A stretch of DNA of 64,000 bases from Belliella pelovolcani (lineage in GTDB: Bacteria > Bacteroidota > Bacteroidia > Cytophagales > Cyclobacteriaceae), in contig NZ_FTOP01000012.1 in assembly GCF_900156785.1 (NCBI RefSeq), positions 56,958 through 120,957 on the forward strand, read 5' to 3'. A program made the position numbers and the translations under genes. The notes beneath the pieces are model-generated. The model worked only from the letters and a program-made list of their open reading frames with translations. It was not told the DNA's origin and searched no databases. Below are positions 16,873 through 26,490 of the stretch, one piece after another (positions within the stretch are counted from its first letter, which is position 1; each line of letters opens with the position of its first letter).

Positions 16873-19650
16873 ATGAAAATTCAATATTTACTTTTATCCT
16901 TCTTGGCGCTAGTTCTCTGTATCTCCCAAGAAGCTTTGGCAACACACATCCGTGCCGGGGAGATCATCGCCGAGAGAGTATCTACTCAAACCCTCACCTA
17001 TAGGATCACTGTGGTCGGTTACACTGATACCCGTTCCAACGTTGTATTCGGACCAGGGAGCATCAATTTTGGTGATGGCAGGGAAGTTCAATTGAACACC
17101 GAAAGTGATTTTGTTGTGACAGAAGCATTGGGTAACCAAATAGAAAAAAATACTTTTGTCATTACCCATACCTATCAAGGACCTGGCGAATACATTATTC
17201 GTTTCAAGGAATTTAATAGAAATGATAATACTTTAAACATGGATAATTCCGTAGATACGCCTTTCTATGTAGAAACCATGATTAGAATTGATCCATTTTT
17301 TGGGGTAAATAATTCCCCCGTATTGACCATTCCGCCTGTAGATAATGGTGGTGTCAATATCAGATATATCCACAATCCAGGCGCATATGACCCTGATGGA
17401 GATAGCCTGGCCTATTCCATGGATATTCCTAAGCAAGATTTTCAAAGAGCTGTTAATAATTACAGAAGCCCTGCTTCATCAGAATTTAGCTTCAATAGAG
17501 AAGATGGAGGCACCCCGCCGTTTTTAACCTTGGATCCAAGAACGGGTGACTTAATATGGGATGCGCCAGGATTAGCAGGTCAATATAATGTAGCCTTTAG
17601 AATTGAAGAATACAGGAAAATAGATGGGCAGTTTAGATTGATAGGCTATGTGGTGCGTGATATGCAAATCATCATTGAAAACACCAACAACCAAAGACCT
17701 GAATTGATCCTGCCTGATGACCTTTGTGTGGTAGCGGGAACTAATATCGAAGAGATCATCCAAGGCTCAGATCCTGATGGAGATCCTATAAAAATTGAGG
17801 TTTTCGGTGACCCGATAGAAATATCATCCTCGCCAGCATCTTATTCTCCTGTATCAGTTTTCCAACCAAGTCCAGGTATTGTCAATTTCAATTGGCAAAC
17901 GGTATGTAGTCATGTGAGAGAAAGAGAATATCAGGTAAGAGTCAGAATCACTGACCAACCACGGTCTGGTCCTGCATTGGTTGATATTCGAACTTGGAAT
18001 ATCCGAGTCATCGGACCTCCTCCCGTTATTGATGATATTGTGCAAGAGCAGGGCCGATCTGTGGACATCAAATGGGATCCATATACTTGTGGTAGCACTG
18101 CTGAGACTATGCAAGTATGGAGAAGGCTGAATAGTGACCCATACGAGCCAGATTCATGTGAGACAGGAATCAGGGCTGGATATGAACTGGTAGGAACTAC
18201 TAATATGGGCACTTTCAATTTCCTTGATACTAATGGTGGAGAGGGACTCTCACCAGGTAATACATATTGTTATAGACTAGTAGCAGGTTTTCCTGCTCCA
18301 AGATTGGGAGAGAGTATTGTTTCTGAGGAGTTTTGTGTGACAGTGGATGTGGATGTACCCTTGATTACCAATGTAAGTGTAGAAAACACGGATACCAATG
18401 ATGGAGAAATCCTGATCAGGTGGACTCCTCCCTATGATATAGACGCGGAGCAATTCCCTGGACCATTTACCTATGAATTGGTGAGAAGTACAGGCTTTAC
18501 AGGGAATCAAAATAGGGAATCTATCATTACGACATCAGATACAGTCTTCACAGATACTGGACTCAATACTGAAAACCTTGTATATAATTATCGAGTTCTC
18601 TTACGCGAAGGCCAAACTCTGATAGATAGTTCTAGTACAGCTTCTAGTGTACGTCTGGAGCCAGTCATCATCAATGAAGCCATAGAATTGAATTGGTCAT
18701 TTACAGTTCCTTGGAATAATTTGACCTCGGAGTTTAGGCACGAAGTATATAGAAATAAAACAGATGCTGATGCCCAAGATGCGGATACATTTACATTGAT
18801 AGCAGAAGTAGATGTAATCGCTGATGGTTTTACTTATTTTGATGATGGCAGTCATAATGGTATCCCTTTGAGAAAAGAGATAGAATACTGCTACTATGTC
18901 ATCACCAAAGGGTCTTATAATGTGGACCTCCTCACTTATCCTTTGGAAAACAAATCTCAGATCATCTGTGCAAGACCAGATGATGACCGCTTGCCTTGTC
19001 CTCCAATTTTGGCCTTCGAAGGGCCAGCGTGTAGTGAGTTTCTGGCTGACAAGCCATGTGGCTTCAATTCATTTGAGCATAACCTAAGCTGGGAAGGCGA
19101 CTTTACTGGTGAGTGTGATGATGAATTGAGTGCATATAGACTTTATTTTAGTACTGATGGTGAAGATGGTGAATTTACGCTAATCCAAACTTTACCTGCC
19201 ATCAGTAGCACGGCTAGAATCACCAATCTACCAACCTATAAAGGTTGCTATTACATCACCGCAGTAGATAGGTCAGGTAATGAAAGTGACCCAAGCAATA
19301 TCGTATGCGTGGACAATTGTCCTTATTACGAGTTACCTAATGCCTTTACTCCTAATGGAGACGGAGCAAATGATACTTTCATGGCTTTTGACAATCCATT
19401 TGCTAAATGTCCGCGATTTGTGGAAGGTGTAGAAATATTCATTGTCAACAGGTGGGGCGTAGAAGTGTTTAGCTATAATTCTTTCACAGCCAATGAATCC
19501 GACATTTATATCAGATGGGATGGAAGAGATAAAAATGGAAAAGAGTTGCCAGCAGGGACTTATTTCTACAATGCTGTAGTTCGCTTTGACGCCTTCGATC
19601 CAGCCCTAAGGGAGCAAAAGATGAAAGGAACCGTACAAATAATTCGATGA
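16873..19650 (+). CDS. Secreted protein with fibronectin-like repeats and gliding-motility C-terminal (type B) sorting domain
   Basis: A 925-residue exported protein. The ATG at 16873 follows AGAAAGG and begins signal peptide MKIQYLLLSFLALVLCISQEALA; the frame is open to 16849, but only a TTG lies there. The N-terminal half has PKD/cadherin-like segments (HNPGAYDPDGDSLAYSM, GSDPDGDPIKI), the middle has fibronectin-III-like modules with Cys pairs, and the last 90 residues carry LPNAFTPNGDGANDTF, VEIFIVNRWG and GTYFYN, the T9SS type B sorting domain. It should be exported by type IX secretion and remain at or near the cell surface. The DCC gene overlaps its stop. Confidence 0.88.
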   Translation: MKIQYLLLSFLALVLCISQEALATHIRAGEIIAERVSTQTLTYRITVVGYTDTRSNVVFGPGSINFGDGREVQLNTESDFVVTEALGNQIEKNTFVITHTYQGPGEYIIRFKEFNRNDNTLNMDNSVDTPFYVETMIRIDPFFGVNNSPVLTIPPVDNGGVNIRYIHNPGAYDPDGDSLAYSMDIPKQDFQRAVNNYRSPASSEFSFNREDGGTPPFLTLDPRTGDLIWDAPGLAGQYNVAFRIEEYRKIDGQFRLIGYVVRDMQIIIENTNNQRPELILPDDLCVVAGTNIEEIIQGSDPDGDPIKIEVFGDPIEISSSPASYSPVSVFQPSPGIVNFNWQTVCSHVREREYQVRVRITDQPRSGPALVDIRTWNIRVIGPPPVIDDIVQEQGRSVDIKWDPYTCGSTAETMQVWRRLNSDPYEPDSCETGIRAGYELVGTTNMGTFNFLDTNGGEGLSPGNTYCYRLVAGFPAPRLGESIVSEEFCVTVDVDVPLITNVSVENTDTNDGEILIRWTPPYDIDAEQFPGPFTYELVRSTGFTGNQNRESIITTSDTVFTDTGLNTENLVYNYRVLLREGQTLIDSSSTASSVRLEPVIINEAIELNWSFTVPWNNLTSEFRHEVYRNKTDADAQDADTFTLIAEVDVIADGFTYFDDGSHNGIPLRKEIEYCYYVITKGSYNVDLLTYPLENKSQIICARPDDDRLPCPPILAFEGPACSEFLADKPCGFNSFEHNLSWEGDFTGECDDELSAYRLYFSTDGEDGEFTLIQTLPAISSTARITNLPTYKGCYYITAVDRSGNESDPSNIVCVDNCPYYELPNAFTPNGDGANDTFMAFDNPFAKCPRFVEGVEIFIVNRWGVEVFSYNSFTANESDIYIRWDGRDKNGKELPAGTYFYNAVVRFDAFDPALREQKMKGTVQIIR

Positions 19651-20054
19651 GAATTCAAGACCAATATAAAGTAGTTTTATTTGATGGGGTCTGCAACTTA
19701 TGTAACAATGCTGTGGACTTTATCATCAGAAAAGATAAAAAAAATAGGTTTAAAGTAGGTGCCTTGCAAGACGAGCAGGTCAAAGAAATCTTAGAAGATT
19801 ATACCATTGATTCAGATTATTTGGATTCGCTCGTATTGATAGATGGTGATCAAGTATATTACAAAAGCACTGCAGCGCTTCATATTTCAAAGAACTTAGG
19901 AGGCTTGTGGCCATTATTATATGGGCTTGTAATCTTACCAAAAATTCTTCGTGACCCCATTTATGATTGGGTAGCGAGAAATAGGTATAGGTGGTTTGGC
20001 AAAAAAGAAACATGCAGGCTGCCTACCGAAGAAGAAAGGAATAAATTTATTTGA
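19647..20054 (+). CDS. DCC family thiol-disulfide oxidoreductase-like protein
   Basis: A 135-residue protein with the family signature FDGVCNLCN (D13, C16, C19) and the C-terminal RNRYRWFGKK-CRLP motif typical of DCC/DUF393 proteins. A thioredoxin-like redox function is assumed for the family but not well proven. The ATG overlaps the TGA of the secreted protein gene by four bases, so the two are translationally coupled, which is an uncommon pairing. A terminator follows. Confidence 0.85.
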   Translation: MRIQDQYKVVLFDGVCNLCNNAVDFIIRKDKKNRFKVGALQDEQVKEILEDYTIDSDYLDSLVLIDGDQVYYKSTAALHISKNLGGLWPLLYGLVILPKILRDPIYDWVARNRYRWFGKKETCRLPTEEERNKFI

Positions 20055-20069
20055 GTATCTAAAACAACC

Positions 20070-20108
20070 GAGAGGGAAGTGATCAAAAGATTGCTTCTCT
20101 TTTTTTTG
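20070..20108 (+). terminator. Terminator after the DCC gene
   Basis: GAGAGGGAAGTGATC and GATTGCTTCTCTT form a stem of about 14 bp with several G-T pairs around AAAA, followed by a run of eight T. The T-run runs directly into the fabD promoter. Confidence 0.65.
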
Positions 20109-20117
20109 ATATATTTG
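20091..20117 (+). promoter_or_regulatory. Promoter of fabD
   Basis: TATATTTG (20110-20117) is an exact TAnnTTTG element, with TTG (20091-20093) 16 bp upstream. It is 25 bp before the fabD ATG. The -33 TTG lies within the 3' arm of the preceding terminator. Confidence 0.45.
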
Positions 20118-20141
20118 TTTCGAATTTCAAATTAGAAAATA

Positions 20142-21017
20142 ATGAAAGCATATGTTTTTCCGGGACAAGGCGCCCAATTTTCCGGAATGGGAAAAGACTT
20201 GTATGAAAGCAATCCAATCGCAAAAGAGTTGTTTGAAAAAGCCAATGAAATATTGGGCTTTAGTATCACAGATATCATGTTTGAGGGTTCGGAAGAGGAC
20301 TTGAAGCAAACAAAGGTCACGCAGCCTGCTATATTTTTGCATTCCGTAATCTTGGCTAAAACCAGTGAAAACTTCAAACCAGACATGGTGGCAGGTCACT
20401 CTTTGGGTGAGTTTTCAGCTTTAGTTGCCAATGGTACTTTGGCATTTGAAGATGGATTGAGATTAGTCTATCAAAGGGCACTTGCGATGCAAGAAGCCTG
20501 CGAAATCAATCCTTCTGGAATGGCAGCCATTCTAGGACTAGAGGATGCGAAAGTAGAAGAAATCTGTGCTGCTATCCATGGTGAGATAGTTGTCGCTGCT
20601 AATTATAACTGCCCTGGTCAATTGGTCATCTCTGGCTCAAACAAAGGCATAGAAATCGCCTGTGAGAAAATGAAAGAGGCGGGCGCCAAAAGAGCCCTTC
20701 CCCTTCCTGTTGGTGGAGCATTTCACTCTCCGCTGATGGAGCCTGCTAGGGAAAAACTACAAGCAGCCATTGAAAACACGACTTTCAATGAACCTTCTTG
20801 TCCTGTTTATCAAAATGTGAGCACTACAGGTGTCAGCGATGTGGCAGAAATCAAAAAGAACCTGATTGCCCAATTGACCGCACCTGTGAAATGGACTCAG
20901 TCTGTGCAACAAATGGTGGCTGATGGAGCGACGGAGTTTGTAGAATGTGGCCCAGGAAAAGTACTCCAAGGGCTTGTAAAGAAAATACACAAGGAATCAG
21001 AAGTTTCCAGCATCTAA
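20142..21017 (+). CDS. fabD: Malonyl-CoA:ACP transacylase
   Basis: A 291-residue cytoplasmic enzyme moving malonyl groups from CoA to acyl carrier protein for fatty acid synthesis. It has the N-terminal FPGQGAQFSGMG, the nucleophile S87 in GHSLGE, and the histidine in GAFHSP. Length is normal. Other fab genes are not adjacent. It has its own promoter-like box and a terminator that is shared with the convergent folK. Confidence 0.95.
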   Translation: MKAYVFPGQGAQFSGMGKDLYESNPIAKELFEKANEILGFSITDIMFEGSEEDLKQTKVTQPAIFLHSVILAKTSENFKPDMVAGHSLGEFSALVANGTLAFEDGLRLVYQRALAMQEACEINPSGMAAILGLEDAKVEEICAAIHGEIVVAANYNCPGQLVISGSNKGIEIACEKMKEAGAKRALPLPVGGAFHSPLMEPAREKLQAAIENTTFNEPSCPVYQNVSTTGVSDVAEIKKNLIAQLTAPVKWTQSVQQMVADGATEFVECGPGKVLQGLVKKIHKESEVSSI

Positions 21018-21021
21018 TAAT

Positions 21022-21051
21022 AAAAAGCCCGGTCTCAGAACGGGCTTTTTT
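21022..21051. terminator. Bidirectional terminator overlapping the end of folK
   Basis: AAAAAGCCCG (21022-21031) pairs perfectly with CGGGCTTTTT (21041-21050), giving A- and T-runs on both sides. The folK stop codon (21035-21037) lies in the loop, so the last codons of folK (Q-K-S-P-F) encode one arm. Confidence 0.85.
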
Positions 21052-21559
21052 GATAGATATCCACACTTGATTCATCTTGACATCGCGCCAATATTTCACG
21101 ATTAGTCAATTTTAGTGTAGGATGCTGCTGATCAGGAAGGATTTCAGTCAATGGTATCAACACAAACTGTCGCTCTGGTAAATAAGGATGCGGTATTTTT
21201 AAATGATCTTCTGAAATGACCAAATCATTATAATATAAAATATCAATATCCATGGTTCTGTTTCCCCATTTTTCCTCCCTAATTCTTCCTAATTCATTTT
21301 CGATATTTTGGATAGTCTTTAATAATTGATTTGGCGATAAGCTTGTATTCAAAACTAAAACTTGATTGAGGTAGGCGCCTTCAGAATTCCCTCCCCAGGC
21401 GGCTGTTTCATAAATGGAGGAGCTTTTGTCTAAAGGACCCACTCTATCGATAAGCTTTTTGGTAGTCTCTGCTATCAATAGTGCTCTGTCTCCAAGATTG
21501 CCCCCTATGATCAATACGACAGTATTCTTTTGAATTAATCCCATGGTCTGTTTATCCAT
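21035..21559 (-). CDS. folK: 2-amino-4-hydroxy-6-hydroxymethyldihydropteridine pyrophosphokinase
   Basis: A 174-residue folate-biosynthesis enzyme that pyrophosphorylates the pterin substrate using ATP. Landmarks are IIGGNLGDR, SSIYETAAWGG, the NQVLVLNT strand, GRIREEKWGNRTMDIDIL with the metal-binding DxD, and IPHPYLPERQFVL. It is divergent from sppA, 42 bp away, and ends inside the fabD terminator. ATG at 21559; a second ATG five codons in is possible. Confidence 0.94.
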   Translation of the reverse strand: MDKQTMGLIQKNTVVLIIGGNLGDRALLIAETTKKLIDRVGPLDKSSSIYETAAWGGNSEGAYLNQVLVLNTSLSPNQLLKTIQNIENELGRIREEKWGNRTMDIDILYYNDLVISEDHLKIPHPYLPERQFVLIPLTEILPDQQHPTLKLTNREILARCQDESSVDIYQKSPF

Positions 21560-21601
21560 AAATAAAATTACAGTATTTTAGGAGCTTAATTAGAATTAAA
21601 T

Positions 21602-23362
21602 ATGAAATTTCTAGGAAACGTCTTAGCTGTTATAGTCGGGTTATTGGTATTCTCGGTGCTCAGCTTTTTTATTTTAGCAGGAATCATTGCCATTGCTTCA
21701 TCTTCAGATAGTGATGTCAAAATCAAAGAAAATACCGTTTTGGTACTTAATCTCAACGGAAGAACCATTGTAGAAAGGACAAATGATGATGATATCGATT
21801 TATCGTCTTTCGGTCCATTTGGCTCTGCTCCTACCATCGGTTTGATGAATTTGAAAACAGCCATCAACACCGCCAAAGACAATGAAAATGTCAAAGGTAT
21901 CTACTTACGTAGCGGAATGCTCTTCGCTGGTCAGTCCATGCTGGAAGAACTCAGAAATGAATTACAAGCGTTTAGAAATACTGGCAAGTTCATCATCGCC
22001 TATGATGAAATATACACAGAAAGTGCCTATTTCCTCAATTCGGTAGCCGATGAAGTCTATCTCAATCCGCAAGGCGGAATTGAGTACAATGGCTTTTCTA
22101 GTGAAATCATCTTTTTCAAAGGCTTATTCGAAAAACTGGAAATTGAGCCAGTCGTATTCCGTGTAGGTGAATTCAAAAGTGCTGTGGAGCCATTTCTTTT
22201 GGATAAAATGAGTGAGGAAAACAGACTACAAACTACCTCATTTCTAAATGATTTGAATGATTATGCCATTTCCAAAGTAGCAGAAAGTAGAGGAATTGCT
22301 TTTGATAGCTTGAAGGTTATCAATTCCAAAATGTTGGTAAGAAAAAATAAAGATGCCTTGGATTATGGCTTGGTGGATGGACTTTGGTACGAAGATCAAG
22401 TTCGGGATTTGATCAAAGAAAAACTGGGCTTGGAAGAAGATGATAAGATCAATACGATCAATGTGACCACGATCAATAAAAATGCAAAAGCGAAAAACAG
22501 GTTGTCCAAAAATAAAATCGCAGTCATCATCGCTGAAGGGGAAATCGTAAGTGGCAAGGCTGATGGCGTAATCGCTTCCGAATCACTCGTGCAAGAAATC
22601 AACAAAGCCAAAAACGATAAGGATGTCAGAGCCATCGTTCTGAGAGTAAATTCTCCGGGAGGTTCTGCCTTGGCTTCGGAAGTGATTTGGAGGGCATTGG
22701 GTGAAGCTAAGAAAGAAAAACCGCTGATTGCTTCGATGAGTGAACTCGCAGCATCAGGAGGATACTATATCTCCGCCCCTGCAGATACCATCATCGCTCA
22801 GCCAAACACCATCACAGGTTCTATTGGGATATTTGGGCTTTGGTTCAATGCAGAAGGCTTATTGAAAAACAAAATGGGAATCACCACTGATGTGGTCAAA
22901 ACTGGAGAGCTTTCAGATTTCCTCAGCGTGACTAGAAAGCTAACCGATATTGAAAAATCCATCTATCAGGAAACCATAGAAGATGGCTATGATACCTTCA
23001 TCTCCAGAGTAGCAGAAGGCAGAGGTATGAGCAAGGAAGAAGTATTGCAAGTGGCTGGAGGTCGTGTTTGGTCAGGAATTCAAGCCAAAGAAAATGGCCT
23101 CGTAGATTTATTAGGGAGCCTAGAAGATGCCATAGCCATCGCTGCTGAGAAAACAGAAGTAGCCGATGACTTTAAAGTGGTGTACTACCCACAACAAAAA
23201 CCATGGTTCGAAACCCTGCTAGCTAGCCTAGGAAATGATGTACAATCCCGCTACATGAAAAATAAATTCGGAGACCTTTATCCAGTTATCCATCAACTGG
23301 AGGGTTTGAAAAAGTATGAAGGCGCATTGTATAGGACGCCGTTTGATATTGTTATCAAGTGA
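21602..23362 (+). CDS. sppA: Signal peptide peptidase SppA, long (67K) type
   Basis: A 586-residue membrane-anchored serine protease that degrades leftover signal peptides. It has one N-terminal membrane helix (residues 8-31) and two tandem ClpP-like domains. The catalytic lysine is K192 in GEFKSAVEPF and the nucleophile S385 in ELAASGGYYI, preceded by NSPGGSALAS and followed by TGSIGIFG. Length fits the E. coli-like tandem form. A hairpin terminator lies downstream at 23524. Confidence 0.94.
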   Translation: MKFLGNVLAVIVGLLVFSVLSFFILAGIIAIASSSDSDVKIKENTVLVLNLNGRTIVERTNDDDIDLSSFGPFGSAPTIGLMNLKTAINTAKDNENVKGIYLRSGMLFAGQSMLEELRNELQAFRNTGKFIIAYDEIYTESAYFLNSVADEVYLNPQGGIEYNGFSSEIIFFKGLFEKLEIEPVVFRVGEFKSAVEPFLLDKMSEENRLQTTSFLNDLNDYAISKVAESRGIAFDSLKVINSKMLVRKNKDALDYGLVDGLWYEDQVRDLIKEKLGLEEDDKINTINVTTINKNAKAKNRLSKNKIAVIIAEGEIVSGKADGVIASESLVQEINKAKNDKDVRAIVLRVNSPGGSALASEVIWRALGEAKKEKPLIASMSELAASGGYYISAPADTIIAQPNTITGSIGIFGLWFNAEGLLKNKMGITTDVVKTGELSDFLSVTRKLTDIEKSIYQETIEDGYDTFISRVAEGRGMSKEEVLQVAGGRVWSGIQAKENGLVDLLGSLEDAIAIAAEKTEVADDFKVVYYPQQKPWFETLLASLGNDVQSRYMKNKFGDLYPVIHQLEGLKKYEGALYRTPFDIVIK

Positions 23363-23363
23363 T

Positions 23364-23422
23364 CGATTATCCGCAAGGACATCTGAACCCATTTTAATCA
23401 CAAATAATCTTGCGGGTAATCG
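23364..23422. repeat. Inverted repeat, possible short relative of the MITE-like family
   Basis: CGATTATCCGCAAG (23364-23377) and CTTGCGGGTAATCG (23409-23422) pair with a single mismatch across a 31-base loop. The outer GATTATCCGC is identical to the end of copy A at 861-1017 read on the minus strand. It begins 2 bp after the sppA stop and lacks a T-run. Confidence 0.45.
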
Positions 23423-23523
23423 TCATTGGTGATTAATCAATTAGTTATCAGTGCAAGAATTGCTTTAAAATAGCAGCACTTGGGTGGCATCAGGAAACAA
23501 GAATGATATTTATAAAAATTACA

Positions 23524-23560
23524 AAGCCTGCTTGAAGTTTCAAGCAGGCTTCTGTTTTTT
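23524..23560 (+). terminator. Terminator downstream of sppA
   Basis: AAGCCTGCTTGAA (23524-23536) pairs perfectly with TTCAAGCAGGCTT (23539-23551) and is followed by CTGTTTTTT. It lies 160 bp after the sppA stop. Confidence 0.7.
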
Positions 23561-23620
23561 AGGCACATATTGAATTGCTTTCGCGATTACTATGTTGACC
23601 ATTTAACGGCGAATAGACAT

Positions 23621-24508
23621 CTAATCTTGTAAAAGTACTTTCCATGCATCCATCACTAAGCCTTCTTCGAGTAGGGATTTGGCGTGTTCATGGAGGAAAT
23701 AAACCATGCTTTCTGGATCATTTTGATACCTGATTTTCATCTCTACAATCTCTGGTCTATCGCCATATTCTAGTATTTCAAACTTTGATGGTAGTGCCTC
23801 TACATTACCAAGTCTTCCAAGATTGTTTCCAGTGAGCACTAGACTATTTTTGATCTGATCTGGGATTTGATCTACACCAATTCCCTTGGTCCGAAGTGGT
23901 TTGGGGATTTCAAACAAAGCGGACCCATTGGCTCGACAATACCAATCTCCTCCCATCCGAGCGACTGCATCCAATTTGAATGGGTCGATCTTTCCATCAG
24001 CATCCAAAATAGCATCATCCACCCTAGCTAAAATCACCTCACAAATAATCAAATTCCCCGCTCCTCCCTGATCACCAAGAGAAATGATATCTTTGACAAC
24101 ACATTCAAAGGCTACAGGTGCTTCTTTTACCCTTGGCGGTTGGACTTTTTCGGAGGGCTCTTCTGTCAATCCTGCTTTGGTAAATTCATTGATCCCTTTG
24201 TCATACTCAGTGCTGGATAAGGACATCTGCTCCACCATGGCAAAATCCACGATGTTGATCACCACTTCTTTGACTTCCTGCACATTCTCCAAAGTATGCT
24301 TGGTCGTATTGTCCCTGACTCTCCTAGATGGTGAAAAAACCAAGATCGGAGGATTGGAACTGAACACATTGAAAAAACTAAATGGGCTGAGGTTCACTTG
24401 TCCCTCAGCATTAATGGTGCTGGCAAAAGCAATCGGTCTCGGCGCCACTGCTCCTTGCAAGTAGGCTTGAAAAGCAGCTGGGGATATGTTTTTCGGGTCT
24501 ATGATCAT
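23621..24508 (-). CDS. Flavin reductase-like protein (FMN-binding split barrel)
   Basis: A 295-residue soluble protein. The N-terminal domain (about 1-190) has APRPIAFASTINAEGQVNLSPFS-type residues and the NPPILVFSPSRR segment that bind FMN in the flavin reductase/flavoredoxin family. The C-terminal 90 residues are an extension seen in a Bacteroidota subgroup. Likely reaction: NAD(P)H- or FMN-dependent reduction; the physiological partner is unknown. It stands alone, 130 bp from the cystathionine beta-synthase gene. Confidence 0.8.
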   Translation of the reverse strand: MIIDPKNISPAAFQAYLQGAVAPRPIAFASTINAEGQVNLSPFSFFNVFSSNPPILVFSPSRRVRDNTTKHTLENVQEVKEVVINIVDFAMVEQMSLSSTEYDKGINEFTKAGLTEEPSEKVQPPRVKEAPVAFECVVKDIISLGDQGGAGNLIICEVILARVDDAILDADGKIDPFKLDAVARMGGDWYCRANGSALFEIPKPLRTKGIGVDQIPDQIKNSLVLTGNNLGRLGNVEALPSKFEILEYGDRPEIVEMKIRYQNDPESMVYFLHEHAKSLLEEGLVMDAWKVLLQD

Positions 24509-24597
24509 GGTCTTATCACACTTATAAAGAAATGCTCCTCAAAATCAAATTTATCAAATCAGATGAACTAGATACAATTGATTCATAAAGTATCAAA

Positions 24598-24632
24598 CAA
24601 AAAGTAAAATGAAACGGGTCAAATGACCCGTT
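24598..24632 (-). terminator. Terminator of the cystathionine beta-synthase gene
   Basis: On the minus strand AACGGGTC and GACCCGTT (24613-24632) form an 8-bp perfect stem with a 4-base loop, followed by TCATTTTACTTTTT. It lies 6 bp after the stop. Confidence 0.8.
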
Positions 24633-24637
24633 CCCTT

Positions 24638-26005
24638 TTACTTGGTAATCGCTTCCAAGATATCATGCTTGGTAATGATATGAATCTGATGCTTATCATC
24701 CCGAACTAAGACTGCCTTCTCTTTGTCCACCATGGAAGAAAGTACGTCTAGCGTACTGTCCAAAGCAACAAACTTCATGGAGTCTTCCATCACTTCCGAT
24801 ACAGGTGCATCTTTCAAATCAGGATTATCAATGATCTTACTCAAGAGCTTGTTGTCCGTCAGGCAACCCACCACATGGTCTCCATCCATGACAGGGATTT
24901 GAGATACGCTGGTCTTATTCATCAGTGCAATGGCAGCTTTGACTGTATCAGTTTGCTGTGTGACCAAAAGTTGATAGTCACCATTGCGCGCGGCGATGAT
25001 ATCTCTGGCTGTACCAAAAGTCTTGTCTTCCAAGAAGCCATGATTGCGCATCCAGTCATCATTGTAAATCTTCCCTAAGTAGCGCGTACCATGATCAGGC
25101 AGGATGATGACCATGCGGTCGCCCTCTTTGAGGTTTTCCTTGGCATATTCCAAAGCACCATGCACTGCCGAGCCACATGACCAGCCTACAAATAAGCCTT
25201 CCTCGCGGGAAAGCCTCCTCGTCATCACTGCCGCATCCTTGTCTGTTACTTTCACGAAGTGATCGATCATGTCAAAATCCACATTCTTTGGCAAGATATC
25301 CTCTCCTATGCCTTCTGTCAGGTAAGGATAGACTTCATTTTCATCAAAAATGCCAGTTTCCTTATACTTCTTGAAGACCGAACCATAGGTATCAATTCCT
25401 ACTGTGACGATTGCTGGATTTTGCTCCTTGAGGTATTTGGCTGTCCCACACATGGAACCACCAGTACCTACACCAGCTGCATAGTGGGTGATTTTGCCTG
25501 CTGTATCCTTCCAAATCTCCGGACCAGTCGTCTCATAATGCGCAAGTGCGTTGGAGAGGTTGTCATACTGATTTGGATAAAAAGAATTGGGGATATCTTT
25601 GTTCAACTTCTTGGCTACAGAATAATAAGATCTTGGATCCTCAGGTGAAACATTTGTAGGACAGACTATCACTTCTGCACCAACTGCCTTAAGAATATCT
25701 ATTTTTTCCTTTGACTGCTTGTCAGCCATGGTGAAGATACATTTGTATCCTTTAGCAATCGCAGCCAATGCTAGGCCCATTCCTGTATTTCCACTTGTCC
25801 CTTCGATGATTGTACCTCCTGGCTTGAGGATACCTGAGGCTTCAGCATCCTCCACCATTTTGATAGCCATCCTATCTTTCATGGAATTGCCTGGATTGAA
25901 GTATTCTACTTTTACCAAAATCTCACCCTTGATACCCTGATTAACCTTATTCAGGCGGACCAATGGTGTATTTCCTATCGTTTCAATTATTGAATTATAA
26001 ATCAT
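24638..26005 (-). CDS. PLP-dependent cystathionine beta-synthase with C-terminal CBS pair
   Basis: This 455-residue enzyme has a fold II PLP domain (about 1-330), with the Schiff-base lysine K43 in NPGNSMKDRMA, GTSGNTG for substrate binding and the GTGGSMCG phosphate loop. Two CBS domains (about 335-455) follow, as in eukaryotic and some bacterial cystathionine beta-synthases, where they regulate activity. Likely reaction: serine plus homocysteine to cystathionine, though cysteine synthase activity is also possible. It has its own terminator. Confidence 0.9.
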   Translation of the reverse strand: MIYNSIIETIGNTPLVRLNKVNQGIKGEILVKVEYFNPGNSMKDRMAIKMVEDAEASGILKPGGTIIEGTSGNTGMGLALAAIAKGYKCIFTMADKQSKEKIDILKAVGAEVIVCPTNVSPEDPRSYYSVAKKLNKDIPNSFYPNQYDNLSNALAHYETTGPEIWKDTAGKITHYAAGVGTGGSMCGTAKYLKEQNPAIVTVGIDTYGSVFKKYKETGIFDENEVYPYLTEGIGEDILPKNVDFDMIDHFVKVTDKDAAVMTRRLSREEGLFVGWSCGSAVHGALEYAKENLKEGDRMVIILPDHGTRYLGKIYNDDWMRNHGFLEDKTFGTARDIIAARNGDYQLLVTQQTDTVKAAIALMNKTSVSQIPVMDGDHVVGCLTDNKLLSKIIDNPDLKDAPVSEVMEDSMKFVALDSTLDVLSSMVDKEKAVLVRDDKHQIHIITKHDILEAITK

Positions 26006-26490
26006 AAAATGGTAATTGCTAATTTGACGGCAAGTTACAAATAATTTTAAAGGGCTTTGTTGGAAAAATTGATTTTTCAGAAGATTATTTGGTAAGTTGT
26101 ATTCACATGCATGAGCTTAACTTTATTTAACAGTTTCGTTTCAAGAAACTATAATCTATTGGAGTAACTTACACTAGTTAATTCAAAGTAATAAGTAAAT
26201 AACTTAATTTTTCAACAAAGGAAATGGTTCATTTGAATCAAATTCACCTACTCTATCGGAGTTATCGATTAAAAAATTTTGCTTCAAAATTTTACAATGC
26301 TGAAAATTATTTTATTTGGTTTCAGAGATTCAGTCTACAGTGAGAAATAAGTACCATTTGATCTATATGGAGTTAACTTCTTGACTGAGAATAAAATATT
26401 GGAATCTTCAATGAATGAGTTAGCGTTTAAATTATCATCTTAAATTTTTGTGTTTAACAAGGTTTTTTTTGTACAAAATTATAATAAATC
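26006..26490. other. AT-rich intergenic region, no gene supported
   Basis: This 485-bp stretch is markedly AT-rich. A 39-codon frame at 26224-26343 starts with ATG after AAAGGAA but has no family resemblance and is not called. No terminator or clear repeat was seen. It forms the left flank of the accessory segment that runs to about 28.8 kb. Confidence 0.5.

Noticed and set aside
26224..26343. 39-codon ORF with AAAGGAA before its ATG
   Set aside because: No signal peptide or known motif, and AT-rich DNA yields such frames by chance. Kept only as a note for the gap at 26006-26490.
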